This document shows positions 10,868 to 20,311 of a stretch of 64,000 nucleotides of DNA, piece by piece (position 1 is the first letter of the stretch; each line of letters starts with the position of its first letter). The DNA is taken from contig CAZABC010000008.1 of the NCBI GenBank assembly GCA_964483405.1, forward strand, positions 16,394 to 80,393, written 5' to 3'. The stretch comes from CAZABC01 sp964483405 (lineage in GTDB: Bacteria > Chloroflexota > Limnocylindria > Limnocylindrales > CSP1-4). Made by a program: the position numbers and the translations under genes. Under the pieces are notes generated by a model. It was not told the DNA's origin. It saw nothing but the letters and a program-made list of their open reading frames with translations, and searched no databases.

Positions 10868-11326
10868 TCAGTAGCCGAGCGCCGCCCAGGATGGACCGCC
10901 GGGTGCCTCGATGAGCTCGACGAGGACGCCGTGGCAGCTCTTCGGGTGGAGGAACGCGACCGGCCCCTCGGCGCCCTTGCGGGCCACCGTGTCGATGAGC
11001 TGGATGCCGTCGAGCTCCAGCCGGGTCAGGGCCTCCTCGATGTTCGTGACCTCGAAGCAGACGTGGTGGAAGCCCTCGCCCTTCGCCTCGAGGAAGCGGG
11101 CCACGCCGGTCGTGTCGTCGGTCGGGTGGACGAGCTCGACCTTGACCTCGCCGACCGGCAGGAAGGCGATCTCCACCCGGTCCGACGGGATCGGCATGAC
11201 CGTCTCGAGCTCGAGCCCGAGCATGTCCCGCCAGAAGCCGAGGGCGGCATCCATGTCGCGGACCACGACGGCGATGTGGTGGATCTTCCCGAGGCGGCGG
11301 ATGCGCTCCGGGACGGCGGCGTTCAT
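10868..11326 (-). CDS. mce: Methylmalonyl-CoA epimerase
   Basis: Interconverts (S)- and (R)-methylmalonyl-CoA between the carboxylase and the mutase. The 152-residue protein is a glyoxalase/VOC fold with metal ligands in KIHHIAVVVRDMD (His), GEGFHHVCFEV (His) and GVLVELIEAPG (Glu), and the family segment KSCHGVLVELIE. It is the last gene of the propionate operon and overlaps the GNAT remnant by 4 bp (ATGA). Confidence 0.94.
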   Translation of the reverse strand: MNAAVPERIRRLGKIHHIAVVVRDMDAALGFWRDMLGLELETVMPIPSDRVEIAFLPVGEVKVELVHPTDDTTGVARFLEAKGEGFHHVCFEVTNIEEALTRLELDGIQLIDTVARKGAEGPVAFLHPKSCHGVLVELIEAPGGPSWAALGY

Positions 11327-11588
11327 CGGTATGGCTCCCTCCAGAGCGACCAGATCGGCGGCAGCGCGGCGACCGGGCGGACGACCTCGAGGGTCCGGAA
11401 CCCGAGGCGCCCGTAGAAGGAGAGGGTACGCGGGTTCGTCGTCACGAACTCACCCGGGCCCGCGACGGCGGCGTCCGGGGGCACCCAGCAGCTGACCCAG
11501 GTCCCGTCGCCGGTCAGCCAGAAGGCGCCGTGGCCCACGAGCTGGCGGAGGTTCGGCGGCGCCGCATCGTCCGCGCCGGCCGATCCCA

Positions 11589-11589
<1 letters not shown>
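11323..11589 (-). pseudogene. Truncated GNAT acetyltransferase remnant
   Basis: An 88-residue frame whose end, TTNPRTLSFYGRLGFRTLEV then PIWSLWREPY, matches the C-terminus of GNAT acetyltransferases. Its earlier part, AFWLTGDGTWVSCWVPPDA, resembles the middle strands of the same fold. The acetyl-CoA-binding core (R/Q-x-x-G-x-G/A) that should lie between them is absent, as is the N-terminus, so it is probably inactive. It begins at a TGATG 1-bp overlap with the mutase stop and ends in ATGA with the epimerase start. This suggests the remnant is kept as a translational bridge. A functional small protein cannot be excluded. Confidence 0.6.
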
Positions 11590-13259
<1,670 letters not shown>

Positions 13260-13269
13260 GGCCGACAGC

Positions 13270-14061
13270 CTACTCGATGACGAGCAGCAGGTCGCCGACC
13301 TCGATGTTCGTCCCGGGAGCCACCGCCACCTTCCGGATCGTCCCGTCGCGGGGCGCCCGGAGCTCGTTCTGCATCTTCATCGCCTCGACGACGAGGACCT
13401 GCTGGCCGGCCGTCACCGCGTCGCCGGGCGAGATCGAGACCGCGACGACCCTGCCCGGGATGATCGCCCGGACCTCCGTCGGTCCACCGGCCGCGCTGGC
13501 CTGCCGGCCGCTCCTGGCCCGCTCGCGCAGCGACGCCCGGCGCTCGGGCTCGAGCTCGACCTCGATCCGCCAGCCGTCGACGACGATCTCGCGGCGGGTC
13601 AGGCCCTCGGGTCCGACGACCGGCGCGTCGGTGAAGACCACCCGGTGGCGGACGCGGTGGCTTCCCTCCCCGACGAGGAGGGTCGCCCGCCGCGGCCCGC
13701 GCCGGACGAGGCCGGCGGCGAGCGGCTCGCCGTCGACGAGCCAGGTCGGGATCGCCGCGGCCGATTCCGCGGCCGCGCCGGCCGGCGGCACGGCGGTCGC
13801 TCCACCGGGCCCCGGCGTTGACCGGCCATCGGGGCCGAACGGTGCGTCGGCGGGCATCGGCGGCGCCCCGCCGAGCAGCCCCGAGCCGGCGAGCGAGTCG
13901 CGGATCGGCGCCAGCGGCACCGGCGGCGGCGCGACGACGATGGCCGGCTCGTCGGCCAGCCGCGACACCCGGCCGAGCCCGACCCGGATCGCCCGCGGGT
14001 CGACCGGCGGCTGCGTCGCGCGGCCGTCGGCGGCCCGCGCCTCGAGCGTCACGTCGGCCAT
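13270..14061 (-). CDS. Biotin carboxyl carrier domain protein of acyl-CoA carboxylase
   Basis: A 263-residue protein. The N-terminal half is Pro/Ala/Gly-rich with little fold, and the middle resembles the linker region of acyl-CoA carboxylase alpha chains (WLVDGEPLAAGLVRRGPRRATLLV). The C-terminal 75 residues are a biotinyl domain with the biotin-accepting Lys in VVEAMKMQNEL followed by APRDGTIRKVAVAPGTNIEVGDLLLVIE. I place the start at the ATG at 14061, preceded by GGGGAGGG at 5 bp, giving a 13-bp overlap with accC; an ATG at 14097 is possible. In many bacteria this domain is fused to the carboxylase alpha chain; here it is split. Confidence 0.88.
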   Translation of the reverse strand: MADVTLEARAADGRATQPPVDPRAIRVGLGRVSRLADEPAIVVAPPPVPLAPIRDSLAGSGLLGGAPPMPADAPFGPDGRSTPGPGGATAVPPAGAAAESAAAIPTWLVDGEPLAAGLVRRGPRRATLLVGEGSHRVRHRVVFTDAPVVGPEGLTRREIVVDGWRIEVELEPERRASLRERARSGRQASAAGGPTEVRAIIPGRVVAVSISPGDAVTAGQQVLVVEAMKMQNELRAPRDGTIRKVAVAPGTNIEVGDLLLVIE

Positions 14062-15704
14062 CGATCCCTCCCCGCGACGCGACCCGCGCGTCGCCATGCC
14101 GAGCCCCGGACCCCCGGGGTGTCGACGGCGGCTCGGGGCGCCGGCGGCGCGGCTCCCGGTGATCGGTCGAGCGGGGCCGTCCCGTTGCCGTTGACGCCGA
14201 CCGGACCGGCCGTCCGGATCGAGGCGGCGCGGTGGCCATCGCCAGCGCCCGCGGCGACCTCGAGGATCTCGAGGGCGGCGGCCAGCTGGGCGGCCCGGGC
14301 GGCCCGGGCGTGGGCCGCGCCGCCGTCCCAGTGCTCGCCGACGTAGCCGGTCGAGAGCCGGCCGGCGATGAAGTCGGGCTCGTCCGCGACGAAGCGGTGG
14401 AACGGCACGGTCGTCTGGATCCCGCCGACCTCCATCTCGTCGAGCGCCCGTCGGAGCCGGGCGATTGCCGCCGGCCGGTCACCGGCGTGGACCATCAGCT
14501 TGGCGATCAGGTTGTCGTACTCGGGCGGGACCCGGTCGCCGGGCTCGATCGCGGTGTCGACCCGGACCCCGGGGCCGGCCGGCAGGACCCAGCGGGTCAC
14601 CCGGCCGGGCGTCGGTGCGAATGCCCGGGCCGGATCCTCGGCGCTGACCCGGACCTCGATCGCGTGGCCGGACGGCTCGGCGGCACGGCCCGCGGCCGCC
14701 CGCGCCTCGGCCGAGAGCGGCTCCCCCGCCGCGAGCCGGAACTGCTCGCGGACGATGTCGAGGCCGCTGACCAGCTCGGTCACCCCGTGCTCGACCTGGA
14801 GCCTGGTGTTGACCTCGAGGAAGTAGAACCGCTCGCCGTCGAAGAGGAACTCGCAGGTCGCGGCATTCCGGAGCCCGGCCGCCGCGGTGACCCTGACCGC
14901 CAGCTCGTGGAGGTGGCGGCGCTGGTCGGTCGTCAGGCCGGGTGCGGGCGCCTCCTCGATCAGCTTCTGGTGACGACGCTGGATCGAGCAATCGCGCTCG
15001 CCGAGGGCGACGACGGTCCCCTCGGCATCGCCGAGGAGCTGGACCTCGATGTGCCGGGCCGGCTGGATGACCTTCTCCAGATAGACCGAGCCGTCGCCGA
15101 ACGCCGACGCGGCCTCGGACGACCCGGCGACGAGGGCCGCGGCGAGGTCCTCCTCGCGCTCGACCCGGCGCATGCCCCGGCCGCCGCCGCCCGCGGCCGC
15201 CTTGACCATCACCGGGAAGCCGATCCCGCGGGCGATCTCGCGGATCGCCTCGACCTGGCCCGGCCGATCGACCCGGATCGGGTCGAGCGTCCCGGGTACG
15301 GCCGGCACATCGACCGACGCGGCGGTCCGCCGGGCGGCGAGCTTGTCGCCGAGCGCCTCGATCGACCACGACGGCGGACCGACGAAGACGATCCCGGCGT
15401 CCTCGCAGGCCTTCGCGAATGCGGCTCGCTCGGCCAGGAAGCCATAGCCCGGGTGGACGGCCCTGGCGCCCGTCGCGAGGGCGGCCTCGACGACCCGGTC
15501 GATCCGTAAGTAGCTCTCGGTCGGCGCCGGCGGGCCGATCCGGACGGCGACATCGGCGAGCCGGACATGGGTCGCCTCCGTGTCCGAGTCGCTGTAGACC
15601 GCGACCGCCTCCATCCCCAGCTCGTGGCAGGCCCGGATGATCCGGACCGCGATCTCGCCGCGGTTGGCGACGAGCACGCGGTCGAAGGGGCGGCGGTCGG
15701 TCAT
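14049..15704 (-). CDS. accC: Biotin carboxylase subunit of acyl/propionyl-CoA carboxylase
   Basis: Carboxylates biotin using ATP and bicarbonate. The 551-residue protein has the N-terminal RVLVANRGEIAVRIIRACHELG, the ATP-binding PVMVKAAAGGGGRGMRRV, the EKVIQPARHIEVQLLGD segment, FLEVNTRLQVEHGVTELVSG with the catalytic Arg/Glu, and the biotin-carboxylase C-domain. The final 60-70 residues are a low-complexity extension not typical of AccC. It starts 88 bp after pccB, with a perfect 18-bp palindrome just upstream of its ATG. Confidence 0.94.
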   Translation of the reverse strand: MTDRRPFDRVLVANRGEIAVRIIRACHELGMEAVAVYSDSDTEATHVRLADVAVRIGPPAPTESYLRIDRVVEAALATGARAVHPGYGFLAERAAFAKACEDAGIVFVGPPSWSIEALGDKLAARRTAASVDVPAVPGTLDPIRVDRPGQVEAIREIARGIGFPVMVKAAAGGGGRGMRRVEREEDLAAALVAGSSEAASAFGDGSVYLEKVIQPARHIEVQLLGDAEGTVVALGERDCSIQRRHQKLIEEAPAPGLTTDQRRHLHELAVRVTAAAGLRNAATCEFLFDGERFYFLEVNTRLQVEHGVTELVSGLDIVREQFRLAAGEPLSAEARAAAGRAAEPSGHAIEVRVSAEDPARAFAPTPGRVTRWVLPAGPGVRVDTAIEPGDRVPPEYDNLIAKLMVHAGDRPAAIARLRRALDEMEVGGIQTTVPFHRFVADEPDFIAGRLSTGYVGEHWDGGAAHARAARAAQLAAALEILEVAAGAGDGHRAASIRTAGPVGVNGNGTAPLDRSPGAAPPAPRAAVDTPGVRGSAWRRAGRVAGRDRWPT

Positions 15705-15723
15705 CGGCCGGAACCCGCTCGGG

Positions 15724-15741
15724 CGTCTTTGCGCAAAGACG
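15724..15741. promoter_or_regulatory. Perfect palindromic operator upstream of accC
   Basis: CGTCTTTGCGCAAAGACG is a perfect 18-bp inverted repeat ending 20 bp before the accC start. A near-identical site lies upstream of pccB. The TTTGC/GCAAA core resembles the TTTGCAAA sites of the RamB/PccR/ScfR group of regulators that control acetate and propionate genes; the actual binding protein is not in this window. Confidence 0.65.
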
Positions 15742-15791
15742 TCCGCGGCTCGTACCGCGCCCGCGTCGCGCCGGTCACGGCGGGTCGCTGG

Positions 15792-17348
15792 TCAGAGCGG
15801 GATGTTGCCATGCTTCTTCGGTGGGTTCGTGTCCTTCTTGTCGGCGAGGACCTCGAGGCCGCGGATGAGGCGCGGGCGCGTCTCGGACGGGAGGATCACC
15901 TCGTCGATGTAGCCGCGGCCGGCGGCGATGTACGGATTGGCGAACTCTGCCTCGTACTCGGCGACGAGCCGGTCCTGCTCGGCGGCCGGGTCGTCGGCCT
16001 TGGTGATGGCGTCCTTGAAGATGATGTTCACCGCGCCGGCGGCTCCCATCACCGCGATCTCGGCCGTCGGCCAGGCGAAGTTCAGGTCGCCGCGGACATG
16101 CTTGCTGCTCATGACGTCGTACGCCCCGCCGTACGCCTTGCGGGTGATGACGGCGAGCTTCGGGACGGTCGCCTCGCAGTACGCGTAGAGCAGCTTCGCT
16201 CCGTGGCGGATGATCCCGCCGTGCTCCTGGTTGACGCCGGGCATGAAGCCGGGCACGTCGACGAACGTGACGAGCGGGACGTTGAACGCGTCGCAGGTCC
16301 GGACGAACCGGGCGCCCTTGACCGACGAGTCGATGTCGAGGGCGCCGGCGAGGATCGCCGGCTGCTGGGCGACGATCCCGACGCTCCGGCCCCCGAGACG
16401 GGCGAAGCCGACGATGAGGTTCGCTGCCCAGCCGGGCTGGATCTCGAGGAAGTCGCCATCGTCGACGACATGGCGGATCACGTCCTTCATGTCGTACGGC
16501 TTCTGCGGGTCGTCGGGCACGATGCGGTCGAGCTCGGGATCCATCCGGTCCGCCGGGTCCCGGCACTCGACGATCGGTGGATCCTCGAGGTTGTTCTGCG
16601 GGAGATGCGACAGCAGTCGTCGGACGTAGTCGAGGCTCTCAGCCTCGTCCCGCGCGGCGATGTGGGCGACGCCGCTCTTGGTCGTGTGCGTCGTCGCGCC
16701 GCCGAGGTACTCCGAATCGACCTCCTCGTGGGTCACCGTCTTCACGACGTTCGGACCGGTCACGAACATGTAGCTCGTGCCCTCGACCATGATCGTGAAG
16801 TCGGTGATGGCGGGCGAGTAGACGGCACCGCCGGCGCACGGACCCATGATCACCGAGATCTGGGGGACGACGCCCGAGGCGAGGACGTTGCGGGTGAAGA
16901 TCCAGGCATAGCCGGCGAGCGACGCGACGCCCTCCTGGATGCGCGCGCCGCCGGAGTCGTTGAGCCCGATGACCGGGGCGCCGACCTTCATCGCCAGGTC
17001 CATGATCTTGCAGATCTTGTCGGCGTACGTCTCGGACAGCGACCCGCCGAAGACGGTGAAGTCCTGGCTGAAGACGAAGACGAGGCGGCCGTCGATCGTG
17101 CCGTGGCCGGTGACGACGCCGTCGCCGAGGAAGTGCTGCTTGTCGAGCCCGAACTCCTTCGCCCGATGGACGACGAACGCGTCGAGCTCCTGGAACGAGC
17201 CCGGGTCGAGCAGCAGGTCGATCCGCTCACGCGCGGTCAGCTTGCCCCAGGCATGCTGGCGCTCGATCCGGACCGGGCCGCCGCCGAGCTGGGCCTCGCC
17301 GCGCATCCGCTGGAGCCGGGCGATCCGATCGTCGTTGCTCGTGGGCAC
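15792..17348 (-). CDS. pccB: Propionyl-CoA carboxylase beta (carboxyltransferase) subunit
   Basis: Transfers the carboxyl group from carboxybiotin to propionyl-CoA (possibly also acetyl-CoA). The 518-residue protein has GKLTARERIDLLLDPGSF, FSQDFTVFGGSLSE, GLNDSGGARIQEGV, GPCAGGAVYSPAITDF with the oxyanion glycines, FVDVPGFMPGVNQEHGGIIRHGAKLLYAY and the C-terminal KHGNIPL typical of PccB. I choose the GTG at 17348, preceded by AAGGAG, because it gives the normal PccB length; an ATG at 17480 would add 44 unrelated residues across the operator. It is the first gene of the operon pccB-accC-accB-mcm-GNAT-mce. Confidence 0.95.
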   Translation of the reverse strand: MPTSNDDRIARLQRMRGEAQLGGGPVRIERQHAWGKLTARERIDLLLDPGSFQELDAFVVHRAKEFGLDKQHFLGDGVVTGHGTIDGRLVFVFSQDFTVFGGSLSETYADKICKIMDLAMKVGAPVIGLNDSGGARIQEGVASLAGYAWIFTRNVLASGVVPQISVIMGPCAGGAVYSPAITDFTIMVEGTSYMFVTGPNVVKTVTHEEVDSEYLGGATTHTTKSGVAHIAARDEAESLDYVRRLLSHLPQNNLEDPPIVECRDPADRMDPELDRIVPDDPQKPYDMKDVIRHVVDDGDFLEIQPGWAANLIVGFARLGGRSVGIVAQQPAILAGALDIDSSVKGARFVRTCDAFNVPLVTFVDVPGFMPGVNQEHGGIIRHGAKLLYAYCEATVPKLAVITRKAYGGAYDVMSSKHVRGDLNFAWPTAEIAVMGAAGAVNIIFKDAITKADDPAAEQDRLVAEYEAEFANPYIAAGRGYIDEVILPSETRPRLIRGLEVLADKKDTNPPKKHGNIPL

Positions 17349-17425
17349 GGGCTGGGGCTCCTTCCTTGCCGCGGCGATGGTGACCCCGGTCGGCGCCGAG
17401 CGGCGGACGTCGCCGGGCGGCGAAC

Positions 17426-17466
17426 GTCTTTGCGCAAGGACACATCCCTGGTCGGCTTCCATCATA
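17426..17466 (-). promoter_or_regulatory. pccB control region: -10 box and second palindrome
   Basis: GTCTTTGCGCAAGGAC (17426-17441) differs from the accC palindrome core by one base. Upstream of it on the minus strand lies TATGAT (17466-17461), a good -10 hexamer without a recognisable -35. The palindrome would then cover about +13 to +28, a position suited to repression. Confidence 0.55.
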
Positions 17467-17596
17467 GGCAGGTCCGCCATCCCTCCCCCGTGTCCGTCGG
17501 CCGGACCGGCGAGGGCCGGAGGTCATCGCGCCGGTCCGCCCGGCAGGGACGCGGGCGCTCCGGAGGGCTCCCGGGCCACCGCCCGGGGCTCGACGA

Positions 17597-17639
17597 CTAT
17601 CCACAGGTTTCGTGCACAACTCGCGTCGGCTGTGGATAA
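17597..17639. promoter_or_regulatory. Pair of DnaA boxes upstream of parA
   Basis: CTATCCACA (17597-17605, plus strand, 8 of 9 to TTATCCACA) and a perfect TTATCCACA on the minus strand (17639-17631) face each other 25 bp apart. Such clusters beside parAB are often found at or near the chromosomal origin, but dnaA, dnaN, rnpA and gidB are not seen here and no AT-rich unwinding element is obvious. They could instead mark DnaA control of parAB. Confidence 0.6.
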
Positions 17640-17669
17640 CCCGGGCTGTCAGTCCGATGGCACCTGCGG

Positions 17670-17675
17670 TAGGAT
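17670..17675 (+). promoter_or_regulatory. Putative -10 box of parAB
   Basis: TAGGAT, identical to the mraZ -10 box, lies 80 bp upstream of the parA GTG. The -35 region (around CTGTCA) is weak. Confidence 0.35.
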
Positions 17676-17754
17676 TGGCGCCCGCCACGCGCCGTCCGTC
17701 GGAGCCGGAGCGATCGTTCCAGTCACGCTGTCGCCAGGATCGAGGTGCGAAACC

Positions 17755-18528
17755 GTGTCGATCGTCATCGCGATCGCCAACCAGAAGGGCGGTGTCGGCA
17801 AGACGACGACCGCGATCAACCTCGCCGGCGCGCTCGCCGAAAACGGCTACCGCGTCCTGTGCATCGACATGGACCCGCAGGCGAACCTGACGGCGGGCCT
17901 CGGCGTCAACCCGAACACCGTCGAGCGCTCCATGGCCGACGTCCTGTCCGACGGGCGCTCGTCGCTCGCCGACGTCATCCACCCGACGGAGACCGAGCGC
18001 GTCGACGTCGCGCCGGCGACGATCGACCTCGCGTCGACCGAGGGCGAGCTGTTCACGATGCTCGGTCGCGAGACGGTGCTCCGCGACGCGCTGTCGGGCG
18101 GCGCCGAGGAGTCCTACGACTACATCCTCATCGACTGCCCGCCGAACCTCGGGCTGCTGACGGTCAACGGCCTCACCGCCGCCAACGGGGTCATCATCCC
18201 GGTCCAGACGCAGTACTACGCGATGAAGGGCCTGACGAACCTCGTCAAGGTGATCAACACGATCAGGCTCAAGCTCAACCGGGACCTGCGGATCCTCGGT
18301 CTGCTGCCGACGTTCTACGACGGTCGGACGAACCTCGCTCGCGATATGCTCGACGAGCTCCGCATCATCGGCGACCACCACGTATTCGACACGATCGTCC
18401 GAACGACCGTCAAGCTCGGCGAGGCGCCACTCGCCGGTCGACCGATCACGACGTACGCCAGCCACTCCGAGGCGGCACGGGCGTACCGCGAGCTCGCCCG
18501 GGAGGTGATCGAACTTGGCCAGGCCTGA
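17755..18528 (+). CDS. parA: Chromosome partitioning ATPase ParA (Soj)
   Basis: A 257-residue nucleoid-binding ATPase that positions ParB-parS complexes. It has the deviant Walker A KGGVGKTTTAINLA near the N-terminus, the switch region CIDMDPQANLTAGL, Walker B YILIDCPPNLGLLT, and PVQTQYYAMKGLTNL typical of Soj. The start is a GTG (VSIVIAIANQ) following a GAGG. It overlaps parB by 14 bp. Confidence 0.96.
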   Translation: MSIVIAIANQKGGVGKTTTAINLAGALAENGYRVLCIDMDPQANLTAGLGVNPNTVERSMADVLSDGRSSLADVIHPTETERVDVAPATIDLASTEGELFTMLGRETVLRDALSGGAEESYDYILIDCPPNLGLLTVNGLTAANGVIIPVQTQYYAMKGLTNLVKVINTIRLKLNRDLRILGLLPTFYDGRTNLARDMLDELRIIGDHHVFDTIVRTTVKLGEAPLAGRPITTYASHSEAARAYRELAREVIELGQA

Positions 18529-19543
18529 TTTCCGCGCCGCCGCCGCGCGGCGGCTGTCCGAGGACCGTGAGCTCCCGCCCGCGATCCTGAGCCTCCTCTC
18601 GCCCGAGGCGACCGGCCGGTCGCAGGGCGTCCGCGTCATCCCGATCGACCGGATCGAGCCGAACCCGGAGAACCCGCGGCTCGAGATCGACGAGGCCGCG
18701 CTGGCGGACCTCGCGGCGTCGATCCGGGAGCACGGCGTCCTCCAGCCGATCCTGGTTCGACCGGTCGGCCCCGCGCGCTACCAGCTGATCGCCGGCGAGC
18801 GCCGCTGGCGCGCGTCGCGGGTCGCCGGCGTCGACACGATCCCCGCGCTCATCGACGAGATCGACGACGACACGGCGCTCGAGATCTCGATCATCGAGAA
18901 CCTCCAGCGCGAGGATCTCTCGCCGCTCGACGAAGCGGTGATGTACGACCGGATGATCAGGGACCACGGGTACAGCGTCCGCCGACTCGCCCAGAAGCTC
19001 GGCAAGGACAAGGGCTATCTCGAGAACCGGCTCCGCCTGGCCGACGCGCCGGACGAGGTCAAGCAGCTGGTGTCCGTGCGCAAAGACACCCTCTCCCACG
19101 CCTACGAGCTGATGAAGGTCGAGGACCCGCGGAAGCGCCGCCGACTCGCCGCCCAGGTCGCCAGCGGCGAGCTGTCGCTGGTCAAGCTCAAGGAGCGCAT
19201 CGAGGGCCGTCGCCGGAAGGCGCCGCTCGAAGTCGAGGCCGAGACCGCGACGCTCGGTCTCGACGCAGATGCCGGCGCCGACGACGTCGCGGCCGAGGCG
19301 GCCGCCGCCTGGACCGGGACGCCGCGGACCGCCGGGCCGATCGGCGACGACTCGCTCGTCGCCGCGAAGCAGTCGCTCGCCGAGGCGATCGAGTCGCTCC
19401 ACGACGTCCTCCGGAACGAGGGGGCGGTCGACGCGATCAGCTCGGTCGACCGGGCCAACCTCGCCAAGTACCTGACGATCGCGAAGCTCCGGCTGGAGAA
19501 CGCGATCGCGATGGTCCGGAGCGCCGAGCCCCGCGAGCAGTAG
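18515..19543 (+). CDS. parB: Chromosome partitioning protein ParB (Spo0J)
   Basis: A CTP-dependent clamp that loads at parS. The 342-residue protein has the ParB/Sulfiredoxin-like domain (IPIDRIEPNPENPR, LQPILVRP, AGERRWRASRVAG, IIENLQREDLSPLDEA), the HTH (SVRRLAQKLGKDKGYLENRLRL) and a C-terminal dimerisation region. The start is a TTG at 18515, 9 nt after GGAGG, inside the end of parA. An Ala/Glu-rich insertion lies before the C-terminus. I did not find a parS site in the intergenic DNA. Confidence 0.95.
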   Translation: MARPDFRAAAARRLSEDRELPPAILSLLSPEATGRSQGVRVIPIDRIEPNPENPRLEIDEAALADLAASIREHGVLQPILVRPVGPARYQLIAGERRWRASRVAGVDTIPALIDEIDDDTALEISIIENLQREDLSPLDEAVMYDRMIRDHGYSVRRLAQKLGKDKGYLENRLRLADAPDEVKQLVSVRKDTLSHAYELMKVEDPRKRRRLAAQVASGELSLVKLKERIEGRRRKAPLEVEAETATLGLDADAGADDVAAEAAAAWTGTPRTAGPIGDDSLVAAKQSLAEAIESLHDVLRNEGAVDAISSVDRANLAKYLTIAKLRLENAIAMVRSAEPREQ

Positions 19544-19565
19544 GCTTCCCTCCCCCGGGCACTCG

Positions 19566-19592
19566 AACGCCGGCGCCGATGGCGCCGGCGTT
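19566..19592. terminator. Strong hairpin between parB and a convergent gene
   Basis: AACGCCGGCGCC (19566-19577) and its complement (19581-19592) form a perfect 12-bp stem with a GAT loop, 23 bp after the parB stop. Symmetric, so it may serve both strands; no T-run. Confidence 0.6.
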
Positions 19593-19642
19593 CTGCGTCT
19601 CGGGGGTCTCCGGGGCGGATCGCGGCCGGCCCGGACCTGGGG

Positions 19643-20140
19643 TCAGGGCTTGGTCTTGTCGGGCTTGCCGGCTCCCTCGGGCTTGCCGGCTCCCTCGGGC
19701 TTGCCGGCTCCCTCGGGCTTGGGGTTCTGCGCCCGGCCGCCGGCGGCGACGACCTCGTCCGACGCGGGCTCGCCGACCTCGGCCAGGCCCCGGGCGACGG
19801 CCGAGACGTAGGCGCCGTGGTTCGCCCAGCCGGCAGGGGTCTCGCCCTCGGCGGCCTCGGAGACCATCGCGCCGTGCTCGCCCTCGGCGGCGGAGTCCTC
19901 GTCGGCGTCGACGTCGGTGTCGACCTCGTCATCGACGTCGGTGTCGTCATCGACGTCGGCCTCCGGCTCCTCCTCGGCGGGCGGCGCGGGCAGGTTCGCG
20001 GGAACGGTCCGCCCGCTCGCGTCGGCGGCACGATCGAGGCCCCCGGACGCGGCCTCCGGCAGCGCTCGGGCGGCGAAGACGGCGCCAGCCGAGAGGGCGA
20101 GTGCGACCAGCGCGATGAGGATGCCTCGGATCCGTCGCAT
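19643..20140 (-). CDS. Secreted acidic repeat protein, unknown function
   Basis: A 165-residue protein that I do not recognise. The N-terminus (MRRIRGILIALVALALSAGAVFAARA) is a signal peptide or anchor. It is followed by an Asp/Glu-rich stretch (about residues 55-85, alternating D and V), a short ordered segment ETPAGWANHGAYVSAVARGLAE, and a tail of three GAGKPE repeats. The ordered segment resembles a short conserved motif seen in secreted acidic proteins of uncertain function. An upstream extension to 20212 lacks signal-like sequence, so the ATG at 20140 is preferred. Confidence 0.65.
   Translation of the reverse strand: MRRIRGILIALVALALSAGAVFAARALPEAASGGLDRAADASGRTVPANLPAPPAEEEPEADVDDDTDVDDEVDTDVDADEDSAAEGEHGAMVSEAAEGETPAGWANHGAYVSAVARGLAEVGEPASDEVVAAGGRAQNPKPEGAGKPEGAGKPEGAGKPDKTKP
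19661..19714. repeat. Three perfect 18-bp tandem repeats
   Basis: Unit GGGCTTGCCGGCTCCCTC at 19661, 19679 and 19697 encodes the GAGKPE tail repeats of the gene on the minus strand. Identity of the units indicates recent slippage. Confidence 0.85.
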
Positions 20141-20311
20141 GATGGGAGCCTCCGTGGGTGGGTCGGTTCGGGTCGGCGGTGGCGGTCGGGTCGGTAGTCT
20201 CGCACAGGACAACGACGGAAGGGCAGGGTCGTTAGGCGGCCGAAGGTCCCGCCGCCCGGTGGCCGAGGGTCCGGTGCGGCGACGCGCCGGGGTGCCGCGC
20301 CGGGGTGCCGC

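Noticed and set aside
19074..19090. Half match to the GTCTTTGCGCAAAGAC palindrome
   Set aside because: Lies inside parB coding sequence (VSVRKDT) and only one arm matches.
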